A DNA stretch of 64,000 nt from Streptomyces sp. A1277 (GCF_004795015.1 NZ_SSBI01000008.1:62001-126000); one strand, 5' to 3'; shown: positions 24,960-33,689, numbered from the stretch's first letter. The notes: generated by a model not told the origin, from the letters alone. Translations and numbers: made by a program.

Positions 24960-25789
24960 CCGGCCCCCGCGCCACCGCCCTCCCGCAGCGCCCCGCGATC
25001 CGCACCCGCGACCTGGTCCGCCGCTTCGGCGACCGCCACATCCTCAAGGGACTCGACCTCACCGTCGCACCCGGCGAGTTCACCGCACTGCTCGGCCGCA
25101 GCGGCTCGGGCAAGTCCACCCTGCTGCGGGCCGTCGCGCGCCTCGACCACACCGTCGAGGGCTCCGGCGAACTCACCGTCCCCGACCGGGTCTCGCTCTC
25201 CTTCCAGGACTCCCGGCTGCTGCCCTGGTTCCGGCTGATCGACAACGTCACCCTCGGGCTGCGCGGGCCCGGGGCCCGCGAACGCGGCCTCACCGCCCTG
25301 GCCGAAGTCGGCCTGGAGGGCCGGGACCGCTCCTGGCCGCACGAGCTGTCCGGCGGCGAACAACAGCGCGCCGCCCTCGCCCGCGCCCTGGTCCGCGAAC
25401 CCGGACTCCTCCTCGCCGACGAGCCGTTCGGCGCCCTGGACGCGCTGACCCGGATCAAGATGCACGACCTGCTGCGCGAACTCTACGAACGCCACCGCCC
25501 CGCGGTGCTCCTGGTCACCCACGACGTGGACGAGGCCGTCGAACTCGCGGACCGGGTCCTGGTCCTGGAGGACGGCCGGATCTCCGTGGACCTCACCATC
25601 GAGCTGCCGACCCCGCGCTCCCGCCGCGACCCCCGGTTCCAGGAGTACCGCGACACCCTGCTCACCGCGCTCGGGGTCGCCCAGCCCCAGCCCCGGACAC
25701 AGCCCCGGACACGGTCCCAGCCCCGGACACAGCCCCAGCACCCCCACCCTCGTACCGAAGCGAAGGACTCCCATGGCCCGCACGCCTGA
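24935..25789 (+). CDS. Sulfonate-type ABC transporter ATP-binding protein with repetitive tail
   Basis: The 284-residue ATPase has Walker A 'GRSGSGKST', a Q-loop 'SFQDSRLLPW', signature 'LSGGEQQRAALARAL', Walker B 'LLLADEPFGALD' and an H-loop 'VTHDVDEA', as in SsuB/TauB. The last 35 residues are unusual: a Pro-Arg-Thr-Gln repeat ('QPQPRTQPRTRSQPRTQPQ'), encoded by near-identical CCCCGGACACAG units at about 25683-25740. This tail is not part of the ATPase fold and probably grew by slippage. The start overlaps the permease gene and the end overlaps the monooxygenase gene by 17 nt. Confidence 0.92.
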   Translation: MATHPGGLTGPRATALPQRPAIRTRDLVRRFGDRHILKGLDLTVAPGEFTALLGRSGSGKSTLLRAVARLDHTVEGSGELTVPDRVSLSFQDSRLLPWFRLIDNVTLGLRGPGARERGLTALAEVGLEGRDRSWPHELSGGEQQRAALARALVREPGLLLADEPFGALDALTRIKMHDLLRELYERHRPAVLLVTHDVDEAVELADRVLVLEDGRISVDLTIELPTPRSRRDPRFQEYRDTLLTALGVAQPQPRTQPRTRSQPRTQPQHPHPRTEAKDSHGPHA

Positions 25790-27158
25790 CCGCAAGCAGC
25801 TCCACCTCAACGCCTTCCTCATGTCCACCGGCCACCACGAGGCGTCCTGGCGGCTGCCCGAGAGCCCGGCCGGGGCCGACTCCGACATCGAGCACTACAA
25901 GAACCTCGCCAGGATCGCGGAACGCGGCAGGCTGGACTCCCTGTTCCTCGCCGACAGCCCCGTCCTGATGGGCGATCCCGGACGCCGGCCCGCGGCCAAG
26001 CTGGAACCCACCGTCCTGCTCACCGCACTCGCCGGCGCCACCCGCCACATCGGCCTCATCGCCACCGCGTCCACCAGCTACAACGAGCCGTACAACCTGG
26101 CCCGCAGGTTCGCCTCGCTGGACCACGTCTCGGGCGGCCGGGCCGGCTGGAACATCGTCACGACAGCGGGCGCCGACGCGGCCCGCAACTTCGGCCTGGA
26201 CGACACCCCGCTGCACCGCGACCGCTACCGGCGGGCCGGCGAGTTCGTGGAGGTGTCCACCAAGCTCTGGGACAGCTGGGCCGACGACGCGGTGATCGCC
26301 GACAAGGAGCGCGGCGTGCACGCCCTGGCCGAGCGGGTGCGGCAGATCGGGCACCGGGGCGAGTTCTTCCGCGTCGACGGTCCGCTGAACGTCCAACGCC
26401 CGCCGCAGGGCTACCCGTTGCTCGTGCAGGCCGGGTCCAGCGAGGACGGCAAGGACTTCGCGGCCCGGTACGCGGAGGCGGTGTTCACCGCCCAGCAGAC
26501 GCTGGAGGAGGGCATCGCGTTCTACAAGGACGTCAAGGAGCGCGCCCGGGCCGTCGGCCGCAACCCGGACGGCATCAAGATCCTGCCCGGCATCGTGCCC
26601 GTCATCGGCGACACCGAGGCCGAGGCGCTGGCGCTCGACGCCGAGCTGGAGGGCCTCATCGTCCCCGAGTACGCCAAGCTGCAGCTCGCCAAGCGGCTGA
26701 AGATCGCCCCCGACGACCTCGACCTGGACGCGGAACTCCCCGAGGACATCCCCACCGAGGACGAGATCGAGGGCGCCAAGAGCCGCTACACCCTCATCGT
26801 GGAGCTGGCCAGGCGCGAGAAGCTGACCGTACGGCAGCTCATCGGACGGCTCGGCGGCGGACGCGGCCACCGCACCTTCGCCGGAACCGCCGAGCAGGTC
26901 GCCGACACCATCGAGCACTGGTACGACAGCGGGGCCGCCGACGGCTTCAACATCATGCCCGCCGTCCTCCCCTCCGGCCTGGAGGTCTTCGTGGACCGGG
27001 TGGTGCCGATCCTCCAGGAGCGCGGCCTGTTCCGCACCGAGTACACCGCGAGCACCCTGCGCGGCCACTACGGGCTGCCCCGGCCCGCCAACCGCCTCTT
27101 CGACGGAGTCGACCTGAGCGACGGCCACTTCGGCATCGGTCTGGCGGAGGCCCGGTGA
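25773..27158 (+). CDS. LLM-class flavin-dependent monooxygenase (NtaA/SnaA/DszA-like)
   Basis: The 461-residue protein follows the NtaA/SnaA/DszA branch of the bacterial luciferase-like family: 'LHLNAFLMSTGHHEASWRLPES' at the N-terminus, 'HIGLIATASTSYNEPYNLARRFASLDHVSGGRAGWNIVTT' and 'ARNFGLDDTPLHRDRYRRAGEFV', with the C-terminal 'TFAGTAEQVADTIEHWYDSGAADGFNI'. These enzymes use FMNH2 from a partner reductase, here encoded four genes upstream, to oxidise an organosulfur or amine compound. The linked sulfonate-type importer favours organosulfur. The end overlaps the GTG of the exporter remnant by 4 nt. Confidence 0.9.
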   Translation: MARTPDRKQLHLNAFLMSTGHHEASWRLPESPAGADSDIEHYKNLARIAERGRLDSLFLADSPVLMGDPGRRPAAKLEPTVLLTALAGATRHIGLIATASTSYNEPYNLARRFASLDHVSGGRAGWNIVTTAGADAARNFGLDDTPLHRDRYRRAGEFVEVSTKLWDSWADDAVIADKERGVHALAERVRQIGHRGEFFRVDGPLNVQRPPQGYPLLVQAGSSEDGKDFAARYAEAVFTAQQTLEEGIAFYKDVKERARAVGRNPDGIKILPGIVPVIGDTEAEALALDAELEGLIVPEYAKLQLAKRLKIAPDDLDLDAELPEDIPTEDEIEGAKSRYTLIVELARREKLTVRQLIGRLGGGRGHRTFAGTAEQVADTIEHWYDSGAADGFNIMPAVLPSGLEVFVDRVVPILQERGLFRTEYTASTLRGHYGLPRPANRLFDGVDLSDGHFGIGLAEAR

Positions 27159-27795
27159 CGGACTGTCCGCATCCGGGGACCGGTACGGGTACGGTCCGGC
27201 AGCCGCCGCCCGGCCGGGCGCGGCGGCTGCCGGGCTACTGCCTGCGGCACCGCACCGATCTCCTCATGGCCTTCGGCGCCGCCGTGACCGCCGCCGTCGC
27301 CACCGCCACCCTGCCCCTCGTGCTGCGGCACGTGGTGGACGGGGTGGCGGCCGGCGCCACCGCATCGCTCGCCCCCTGGACCGGGCTGCTCGCCGCGCTC
27401 GCCGCGCTCCGCTCCGGCGCGAGCTTCACCCGCCGCTACCGTTCGGGCCGGCTCTCCCTGGGGGTGCAGTACGACCTGCGCAACGACGCGTTCGCGGCGC
27501 TGCTGCGGCCCGGCGGCGCCCAGCAGGACGATCTGCGCACCGGACAGGTGGTGAGCCGGTCCCTCTCCGACATCACCCTCATCCAGACCCTGCTGCAGTT
27601 CCTGCCCAACCTCACGGGCAACGCGCTGATGTCCCTGTTCTCGCTGGCCTTCATGGCGGTCCTCTCCCCCCTGCTGACCGTCGTGGCACTGGTCGTCGGC
27701 CCGCTGCTCTGGCTGATCGCGCTGCGCAGCCGCCGCGGCCTGTTCCCCGCCAACTGGCACGCCCAGCAGGAGGCCGCCGAGGTCCGGGAGACCGG
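27155..27795 (+). pseudogene. ABC exporter transmembrane domain, 3'-truncated remnant
   Basis: A GTG start in the GTGA overlap with the monooxygenase gene opens about 210 residues of an ABC exporter transmembrane domain: 'LLMAFGAAVTAAVATATLPLVLRHVVDG', 'GRLSLGVQYDLRNDAFAALLRPGGAQQDDLRTGQVVSRSLSDITLIQ' and 'ALRSRRGLFPANWHAQQEAAEV'. It stops near 27795, where intact relatives would continue into the rest of the membrane domain and an ATPase. The rest is missing, and the sequence passes directly into an aldo/keto reductase fragment in another frame. I read this as the left side of a deletion of at least 1-2 kb. Confidence 0.75.
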
Positions 27796-28369
27796 CCCGC
27801 GATCGTGGAGGGCCAGTGGACCGCCGAGCGGCGCGGACACGAACGCGTCGTCGCCGAGCAGCCCCCGTACTCGATCCTCGCCCGGGGCATCGAGCGCGAG
27901 GTGCTGCCCACCGCGCGGCGTTACGGACTCGCCGTACTGTCCTGGAGCCCGCTGGCCGGCGGCTGGCTCTCCGGCCGCTACCGCAAGGGGGCCGGCCAGC
28001 CCGCCTCCAGCCGGGCCGAGCGGCAGGCCGAGCGGTTCGACATCGCATCGCCGGAGAACGCCGCCAAGCTCGACGCCGCCGAGGCGCTCGCCCAGCTGGC
28101 CGACGAGGCCGGGCTCACCCTCGTCCGGCTCGCCCTGGCCTTCGTGCTGGAACACCCCCGCCGTCACCTCGGCGATCATCGGCCCGCGCACCCTGGAGCA
28201 GCTGACGAGCCAGCTCGGCGCGGACCGGGTGCGGCTGAGCCAGGACGTGCTCGACCGGATCGACGAGATCGTCCCGCCCGGCACCAACCTCTCGTCCCGG
28301 GACGCCGGTTACCACCCGGCGGACCTCACCGACCCGGCCCTGCGCCGCCGTTCGCACCCCGCCGCGTGA
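27796..28369 (+). pseudogene. Aldo/keto reductase C-terminal half, truncated and frameshifted
   Basis: From about 27796 the sequence encodes 'PAIVEGQWTAERRG', 'EQPPYSILARGIEREVLPTARRYGLAVLSWSPLAGGWLSGRYRKG' and 'LTLVRLALAFVLEHP'. This is the second half of an AKR-family TIM barrel; the N-terminal half with the catalytic Tyr is absent. At 28155-28159 a run of five C shifts the frame; one C fewer would restore 'HPAVTSAIIGPRTLEQL' through to the stop at 28369. It is therefore doubly damaged: fused to an exporter remnant at its 5' end and frameshifted internally. Confidence 0.75.
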
Positions 28370-28732
28370 TCAGGCGGCCGGCACCCGGTCCAGGAAGCCG
28401 CTGACCGAGCTGATCCGCCCGTCGCCCGTGAGGGCCACCACGTCCGAACCGGCGACGGGCGCCGAGCCGTCCGGGGCGACCAGCTCCCAGCTGAAGCGGA
28501 CGAGGGCGTGGTGCCCGTCCACCGCCCCGGCCGGCCGGAAGACGAACCCGGGGAACTGCTGCCGCGCACCCGAGATGGCCGCCGCCAGCTGCTCGTGGCC
28601 CCGGACGTCGGCCAGCGGGTCGGTGTACGTGGCGTCGTCGGTGAACGCCGCGGCGACGGCCTTCTCCAGCTCCTCGGGAGCGGCGTTCCAGGCGGCGAAG
28701 TAGCGCTGCACGGCGTCGTCGTACGCGGTCAT
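28370..28732 (-). CDS. SnoaL/NTF2-like domain protein
   Basis: The 120-residue protein has the cystatin-like alpha+beta pattern of the SnoaL/NTF2 superfamily: 'AVQRYFAAWNA', 'AFTDDATYTDPLADVRGHEQLAAAI', 'FVFRPAGAVDGHHALVRFSWEL' and 'SGFLDRVP'. Members are ester cyclases, isomerases or non-catalytic binding proteins; nothing here fixes the activity. The ATG follows GAGAGGAC. Its stop abuts the stop of the convergent AKR remnant with no intervening base. Confidence 0.8.
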   Translation of the reverse strand: MTAYDDAVQRYFAAWNAAPEELEKAVAAAFTDDATYTDPLADVRGHEQLAAAISGARQQFPGFVFRPAGAVDGHHALVRFSWELVAPDGSAPVAGSDVVALTGDGRISSVSGFLDRVPAA

Positions 28733-28856
28733 CGTGAGGTCCTCTCGTCGTGCTTCCGGCCGGTGGGCCGGGAGCGCTGTGCTCGTGAGGAACACGATGT
28801 CCGACGGCGCGAGGGCCGTCGATTACCTCCGGGGTAAGGGGATTCCGGGGGAGCCG

Positions 28857-29045
28857 CTACGTCCCGTCCGGGCCGTCCGCGATGACGTGCATGGCGGCCT
28901 CCTCGGCCGGGGCCGCCGCCCCGTCGATCCCGACGTCCTCGCCCGCCATGCTGTCCGGCTCGTTCACATCCAGGTCACGGGTGAGCCGCCCGGCGCGTGC
29001 GGTGCCGACCTGATAGACGTCGTCGCCCCGGTCGGCATCATCCAT
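28857..29045 (-). CDS. DUF5709-like C-terminal fragment (62 aa)
   Basis: This short acidic protein includes 'VGTARAGRLTRDLDVNEPDSMAGEDVGIDGAAAPAEEAAMHVI'. I recognise this as the C-terminal end of DUF5709 proteins, which normally carry a further 80-100 acidic residues before it. The ATG follows AAGGGGAG, so the short form looks translatable in its own right. Whether it is a natural mini-version or a decayed copy cannot be decided. The function of the family is not known to me. Confidence 0.6.
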   Translation of the reverse strand: MDDADRGDDVYQVGTARAGRLTRDLDVNEPDSMAGEDVGIDGAAAPAEEAAMHVIADGPDGT

Positions 29046-29262
29046 GGCGCTCCCCTTCCCGTGACGGGGCTCCCCTTCAGCATAGGCAGCCGGGGCCCGG
29101 CCCCGCAGGGCGCGCCGGGTGGGCCTGCATTCGGGTGAGGTGTGCGCGACCATGGACAGTGCAGGCCGGGGGAGAGTGCAGGCCGGGCCGGGGACGCCCA
29201 CCGGGCGCCCGCAACGATGGGCCGGCCACGAGAGGCCATGAGAGGTCGTCTGGAGAGCCGTC

Positions 29263-29493
29263 ATGGATTATCCCGAGAGTTATCAGCTCGTGTTCCAGTC
29301 GTCCGCGGTGGAGGACGACACGGTGACCGTCCACCGGACGGCACAGAGCGGAGCCGGCGGACACCCCGTCTACGAGGACGAGACCGGCATCGTCCGCGCC
29401 GAGATCAGCGACCACGCGGAGGTGCGCATGCTCGCCAGTGGCGGCCATCAGCGTCTCGGAACGCCCTTGGTGGTGCGCGAACAGGCCGCGTGA
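29263..29493 (+). CDS. Small conserved Streptomyces protein (DUF6296-like)
   Basis: The 76-residue protein begins 'MDYPESYQLVFQ' and contains 'GGHPVYEDETGIVRAEISDHAEVRMLASGG'. This resembles a small Streptomyces-specific family I know as DUF6296, although I cannot verify the number. It is predicted to be mostly beta-strand, soluble and cytoplasmic. GGAGAG lies upstream of the ATG. No partner gene is evident: the flanking gaps are about 210 nt on each side. Confidence 0.6.
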   Translation: MDYPESYQLVFQSSAVEDDTVTVHRTAQSGAGGHPVYEDETGIVRAEISDHAEVRMLASGGHQRLGTPLVVREQAA

Positions 29494-29701
29494 ACGGCTG
29501 AGAACCCCACTACCGCCCCTGCGCGTGTGTGAGGGGAGCCCGCGCCTATCACGAGCACACCCGCGCGTACATCGTGCCGAGGCACGACAATCCGGCCCTG
29601 CGCGTCCCACACTTGGTCGAAATTTTGCCCCTGGTGGGCGGCTCCGGAAGGACACCAGGCAGACTCACCCTGTAGGAATCTCGCCACGAAGAGGATCACG
29701 C

Positions 29702-30286
29702 ATGATCACGTTGAACAAGGAAGACGGCCCGGCGGACCTGGACGGAGTCACCCACCTGTCCATCGGCGTCTCCTGGGACCCCACCGTCGGCAGCAGTGGC
29801 GGGCTGATGGGGAAGCTGCGTCAGAAGAAGGGCACGGACCTCGACCTCATCGCCGTCGCGATGCAGGGCGCGGACCCGGTCCGGCTGGCCGGCCTGGACT
29901 CCCTGGACCCGCTGGGCAACGGCTCGCTGATCCACAGCGGTGACAACCAGACCGGGAAGGGCGACGGCGACGACGAGACGGTCACCGTCGACTTCGCCAA
30001 GGTGCCGCCGAACGTCACGGCGATCGTCTTCATCGCCGCCGCGTACAAGAAGGGCAGCGCCTTCCAGAACGCGCGCAACATCAGCTTCAAGGTGTACGAC
30101 GCCACGGGCGGCAGCAGCCAGCAGGTCGCCGACATCTGGCCGAGCCTGCTCACCACCGACAACGGCTGCGCCGTGGCGAAGGCCATGCGGGTCGGCGCCG
30201 GCTGGAAGCTCCAGGTGGTCAACGAGACGGGCAAGATCAAGCAGGGCGACGAGCACGCCCTGATGCGTTTCGCGATCAGCAAGTAA
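29702..30286 (+). CDS. TerD-family protein
   Basis: This 194-residue protein has the TerD beta-sandwich signature: 'LSIGVSWDP' near the N-terminus, acidic calcium-coordinating loops 'GTDLDLIAVAMQ' and 'TGKGDGDDETVTVDFAKVPPNVTAIVFIAAAY', and the C-terminal 'HALMRFAISK'. Family members bind Ca2+ and are linked to tellurite and general stress responses; Streptomyces has many copies. I chose the ATG at 29702 because GAAGAGG precedes it. The upstream 208 nt hold no other gene. No other ter genes are adjacent, so it is a lone copy. Confidence 0.9.
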   Translation: MITLNKEDGPADLDGVTHLSIGVSWDPTVGSSGGLMGKLRQKKGTDLDLIAVAMQGADPVRLAGLDSLDPLGNGSLIHSGDNQTGKGDGDDETVTVDFAKVPPNVTAIVFIAAAYKKGSAFQNARNISFKVYDATGGSSQQVADIWPSLLTTDNGCAVAKAMRVGAGWKLQVVNETGKIKQGDEHALMRFAISK

Positions 30287-30333
30287 CGCCTGGCGGGAGC
30301 CGTACGGCGCAGCCCCGGCCCGTGGGCGCCCGG

Positions 30334-31215
30334 TCAGTCGACCCGGCGCGCGCGGGCCGGGGCCGTCGCGTTCCCGGAGGCGAGCGGCGAGCGCGCCAGC
30401 TCCACGCAGCCCGCCGCGATCAGCCCGAGAGCCAGCAGCTCGGGGAGCACCCACCAGCCGGTGCGCAGATCCTCACCGAACAGGGTCACCCCGTACAGGA
30501 CGCTGATCAGGGCGTCGCCCAGGGTCAGACACGGCTGCACGGCGACGAGTGTGCCCGCCTGGAGCGCGTTCTGCAGGAGGAACAGCGCGCCGACGCCCGC
30601 CACCGCGGTGGCGTACAGCTGCCACGCGCTGAACAGCGCCCCGGCACCGCCCCCGCCGTCGAGCCGTGCCATGGCGTCCTTCATCAGCGCGGCGGTGAGC
30701 GCGTAGGCGCAGGCGGCGGCCGTGGCCAGCAGGGCGGCCCGGACATCGCCCCGGGTGGCCAGCGCCCCGGCGATCAGCAGCGCCTCGAACACGCCCGTCA
30801 GGATCAGCGCCGGCACCCACCCGGCCCCGTGCACCGAATTGCTCCCGCCGCCCGGCGCCGCCGACGCCATGCCGAGGGCCAGGCCCGCCGTCACGGCCGC
30901 CACCCCGAGCCAGACGGTCCGGGGCAGCCGCGCCCGCATCATGAACCCGGCCAGCAGCAGCGTCGCCGGAAGTTCGATCACGAAGATCGGCTGGACCACC
31001 GAGATCGGGCCGGTGGCCAGCGCCACCGCCTGGCAGACGGCGGCCACGATCACCAGGGCGATCCCCGCGAGCCACACCTTCTGGCGCAGCAGATGCCCGA
31101 TCAACGACACCCGCATGGCCTCGGTGTGCGGGACCTCAAGGGCGGCGCGGCGCTGGAGGACGGAGGCGGAACCGTTGCTGAGGGCGGTCAGAATGGCGAA
31201 CAGGACGGCGATCAC
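30334..31215 (-). CDS. DMT-family (EamA-like) transporter
   Basis: The 293-residue protein has about ten hydrophobic segments arranged as two five-helix halves, starting 'VIAVLFAILTALSNGSASVLQRRAA'. This pattern, with 'ATGPISVVQPIFVIELPATLLL' and 'GDALISVLYGVTLFGEDLRTGWWVLPEL', is typical of actinobacterial drug/metabolite transporters. GTG at 31215 is the start that gives the first helix its usual short N-terminus; the ribosome site is weak. The substrate is unknown. Confidence 0.8.
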   Translation of the reverse strand: MIAVLFAILTALSNGSASVLQRRAALEVPHTEAMRVSLIGHLLRQKVWLAGIALVIVAAVCQAVALATGPISVVQPIFVIELPATLLLAGFMMRARLPRTVWLGVAAVTAGLALGMASAAPGGGSNSVHGAGWVPALILTGVFEALLIAGALATRGDVRAALLATAAACAYALTAALMKDAMARLDGGGGAGALFSAWQLYATAVAGVGALFLLQNALQAGTLVAVQPCLTLGDALISVLYGVTLFGEDLRTGWWVLPELLALGLIAAGCVELARSPLASGNATAPARARRVD

Positions 31216-31338
31216 CGGACCATCATGCGGCCCGTCCCGGCCCGATCCCGGCTTCCTCCGCACCACGGCATGGCGGCCTCTGCCAGGGTGGCCCCATGAG
31301 GAACGAACCCGACCTGATGACCGCGTAGCGTGCCGTCC

Positions 31339-32499
31339 ATGGCCGCGCACACGAAGACCTCCGCAGGCACCGCGCCCGTCCCCGTGCTCTCGCCCAGGGC
31401 GCTGGGGCGGGCGACCCTGGAGCGCCAGCTGCTGCTGCGCCGGGCCGCGATGAGCGCGAAGGACGCCGTCGCCCACCTCGTCGGCCTCCAGGCGCAGAAC
31501 ACCAAGCCGCCGTACTACCAGCTCCTGGCGCGGCTGGAGGGGTTCCGGCCGGCCGAGCTGGCCGGACTGATGGAGTCCCGCGAGGTCGCCCGCCTGGTCA
31601 CCCTGCGCTCCACCATCCACACCCACACCGCCGCCGACGCGCTGGCCCTGCGCCCGCTGATGCAGCCCGCCTGCGACCGGGAGCTCGGCATCTTCCGCAA
31701 GCGGCTCACCGGCGTGGACCTGGACCGGCTGCGCGAGGCGTGCAGGGCGTACGTCGAGGAGTCACCCCGCACCCCGAAGGAGATCCGCGACCGGCTGCGC
31801 ACCGAGTGGCCCGACGCCGATCCGAGGGCCCTGAGCACGGCCGCACGCTGTGTGCTGCCGCTGGTCCAGGTCACCCCGCGCGGTGTCTGGGGCCGCAGCG
31901 GCGGCGTCGCGCTGACCACCGCCGAGCACTGGCTCGGCCGCTCGGCCGACGCGGCCCCCGGGCTCGACGCGGTCGTACTGCGCTACCTGGGCGCGTTCGG
32001 CCCGGCATCCGTGAAGGACACGCAGACCTGGGCCGGGCTGACCCGGCTGGGCGAGGTCTTCGAGCGGCTGCGGCCCCGGCTGATCACCTTCCGCGACGAG
32101 AACGGCGTCGAACTCTTCGACCTGCCCGACGCCCCGCGCCCCACCGAGGACACCCCCGCCCCGCCCCGCTTCCTGCCCGAGTTCGACAACGTCCTGCTCG
32201 GCCACGCGGACCGCACCCGGGTCATCCCGCCCCACCTCAAGGGGCTCAACGGGGTGGGCAACCAGACCTACGGCAGCGTGCTGGTGGACGGCTTCCTCGC
32301 CGCGCTCTGGCGGCTGGAGAAGACCCCGCGCGACGCACCGGCCGTCGTCACCGTCCAGGAACTGCGCCCGCTCACCGCCGCCGAGCGCGACGCCGTGACG
32401 GACGAGGCGGCCGCCCTGCTCTCCGCGACGGCGCCGTCCGCCACCGACGGCAACGGCCACGACATCCGGTTCGGCCGGTTCGTGAACCTCGACCGCTGA
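31339..32499 (+). CDS. AlkZ-like winged-helix DNA glycosylase family protein
   Basis: This protein belongs to the HTH_42 (AlkZ/YcaQ) superfamily. It has the characteristic Gln-x-Gln in 'HLVGLQAQNTKPPYYQLLARL' and the His-containing 'TLRSTIHTHTAADALALRPL'. It ends with 'LPEFDNVLLGHADRTRVIP', 'TYGSVLVDGFLAALWRLEK' and 'IRFGRFVNLDR'. AlkZ removes nucleobases from interstrand cross-links; Streptomyces carries several paralogues, some protecting against DNA-damaging natural products. The ATG at 31339 has no ribosome site but lies 7 nt after TAGCGT (31326-31331), so a leaderless transcript is plausible; a GTG 9 nt upstream is the alternative. Confidence 0.8.
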   Translation: MAAHTKTSAGTAPVPVLSPRALGRATLERQLLLRRAAMSAKDAVAHLVGLQAQNTKPPYYQLLARLEGFRPAELAGLMESREVARLVTLRSTIHTHTAADALALRPLMQPACDRELGIFRKRLTGVDLDRLREACRAYVEESPRTPKEIRDRLRTEWPDADPRALSTAARCVLPLVQVTPRGVWGRSGGVALTTAEHWLGRSADAAPGLDAVVLRYLGAFGPASVKDTQTWAGLTRLGEVFERLRPRLITFRDENGVELFDLPDAPRPTEDTPAPPRFLPEFDNVLLGHADRTRVIPPHLKGLNGVGNQTYGSVLVDGFLAALWRLEKTPRDAPAVVTVQELRPLTAAERDAVTDEAAALLSATAPSATDGNGHDIRFGRFVNLDR

Positions 32500-32507
32500 C
32501 CGGGGCG

Positions 32508-32722
32508 CCGCACGGCCCGTCCGCTCCCGGCGGCGGCTCCGCACGGTCCGTCCGCTCCTGGCGGCCGCTCCGCATGGTCCCTCCGCTCCCGGCGGCGGCT
32601 CCGTACGGTCCGTCCGCTACGGCAGCAGCCCCGCACGGCCCGTCCGCTCCCGGCAGCAGCCCCGCACGGCCCGTCCGCTCCCGGCAGCAGCCCCGCACGG
32701 TCCGTCCGCTACGGCAGCAGCC
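32508..32722. repeat. Seven tandem 30-31 bp repeats overlapping the 3' end of the LuxR gene
   Basis: Units begin at 32508, 32539, 32570, 32601, 32631, 32662 and 32693, each starting CCG(C/T)A(C/T)GG and running through TCCGCT. The first three end GGCGGCGGCT or similar, the last four GCAGCAGCC. Units 5 and 6 are identical. The last unit includes the stop codon and final three codons of the minus-strand LuxR gene, and units 4 and 7 share a TAG-containing variant. The array therefore looks like repeated duplication of that gene's tail, filling the whole 209-nt gap. There are no unique spacers, so it is not a CRISPR. Confidence 0.85.
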
Positions 32723-33554
32723 CCGCACGCCGGGCCGCGACGACCGCCTCAAGACGGGTGTGCGCCCCGAGCCGGCGCATCGCGGAGCGCAGATAGCCCT
32801 TCACCGTCTCCGGGCGCAGCCCCAGCCGCTCCGCCGCCACCGAGTTGGTGGCGCCCGCCGCGACACACGCCAGCACATCGATCTCGCGCGGCGCGAGCTG
32901 GACCTCCCGCGCCCCCGGTGCCGGGGTGCCGGTCGCCGAGGCGAGCCGCCCGCACACCGCGAGCAACTCGTCGCGCAGCGCCGGGTCGGCGACCTTCGGC
33001 ATCAGGGCGCGCAGCTCGCGGTGCGCCTCCCGGACGTCCTCCCAGGCACCCGGCGCCGCCCCGGAAGCCGTGGCCTGCTCCCGCCGGGACGCGGCCAGCA
33101 GGAGCCCCACCTCGTCCCGGACCGCGAGCGCCTGTTCCACGTCGCGGGCGGCTGCCACCGCCGCGTCGAACGTGCGGTCCCCGAGCGTCAGCGGCTCGCG
33201 CAGCGCCCCGTACAGCACGCCCCGCACCTCGCGGCGAACGACGACCGGGACGGCGACCACCGAGCGCAGGCCCTCCGCCGCGACCGCGGTGTCGTACTCG
33301 TGGCTGATGTGGCGCGAGGAGCGGTAGTCGGTCACCGCACACGGCCGGGACAGCGCCATGGACTTGCCGCCCAGCCCGCTGCCCGAGGAGATCACGAGCC
33401 CGCGCAGCGCCGTCGTCTGCGCCCCGTTCACCTCGGCGATCCTGGCGTGCCGGGTGTCGGAGAGCAGCCCGCCGAACGCCACCGGCAGCCCGCTCGTGCG
33501 GCGCAGCCGCAGCAGCGCCGCCTGCATCTCGAACGCATCCACGGATTCCGGCAC
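32709..33554 (-). CDS. GAF-domain LuxR-type transcriptional regulator
   Basis: The 281-residue protein has an N-terminal GAF-like sensor ('LVISSGSGLGGKSMALSRPCAVTDYRSSRHISHEYD' and 'GLRSVVAVPVVVRREVRGVLYGAL', about 40-150), a helical linker and a C-terminal LuxR helix-turn-helix ('LAPREIDVLACVAAGATNSVAAERLGLRPETVKGYLRSAMRRLGA'). The GTG at 33554 has GAGAGGC 7 nt upstream. It is divergent from the two acyl-CoA ligase genes across a 135-nt gap and probably controls them in response to a small ligand, possibly an aromatic or fatty acid. Its 3' end lies inside the 31-bp tandem repeat. Confidence 0.88.
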   Translation of the reverse strand: MPESVDAFEMQAALLRLRRTSGLPVAFGGLLSDTRHARIAEVNGAQTTALRGLVISSGSGLGGKSMALSRPCAVTDYRSSRHISHEYDTAVAAEGLRSVVAVPVVVRREVRGVLYGALREPLTLGDRTFDAAVAAARDVEQALAVRDEVGLLLAASRREQATASGAAPGAWEDVREAHRELRALMPKVADPALRDELLAVCGRLASATGTPAPGAREVQLAPREIDVLACVAAGATNSVAAERLGLRPETVKGYLRSAMRRLGAHTRLEAVVAARRAGLLP

Positions 33555-33689
33555 GCTGACGCCTCTCTGTACGGCCCCCGGTGAACGGCGGCCCCGCGAC
33601 ACCCCCGTCCGGGGGTGGTGAGACCTGGGTCACTGTTTACATCATGTGAGGACCGAAGGGACCGGTCGGGTCGGCAACGAGGAGGGCAC

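Noticed and set aside
32508..32722. Possible CRISPR array
   Set aside because: Units are contiguous with no unique spacers and no cas genes are near. They are tandem duplications of a gene tail.
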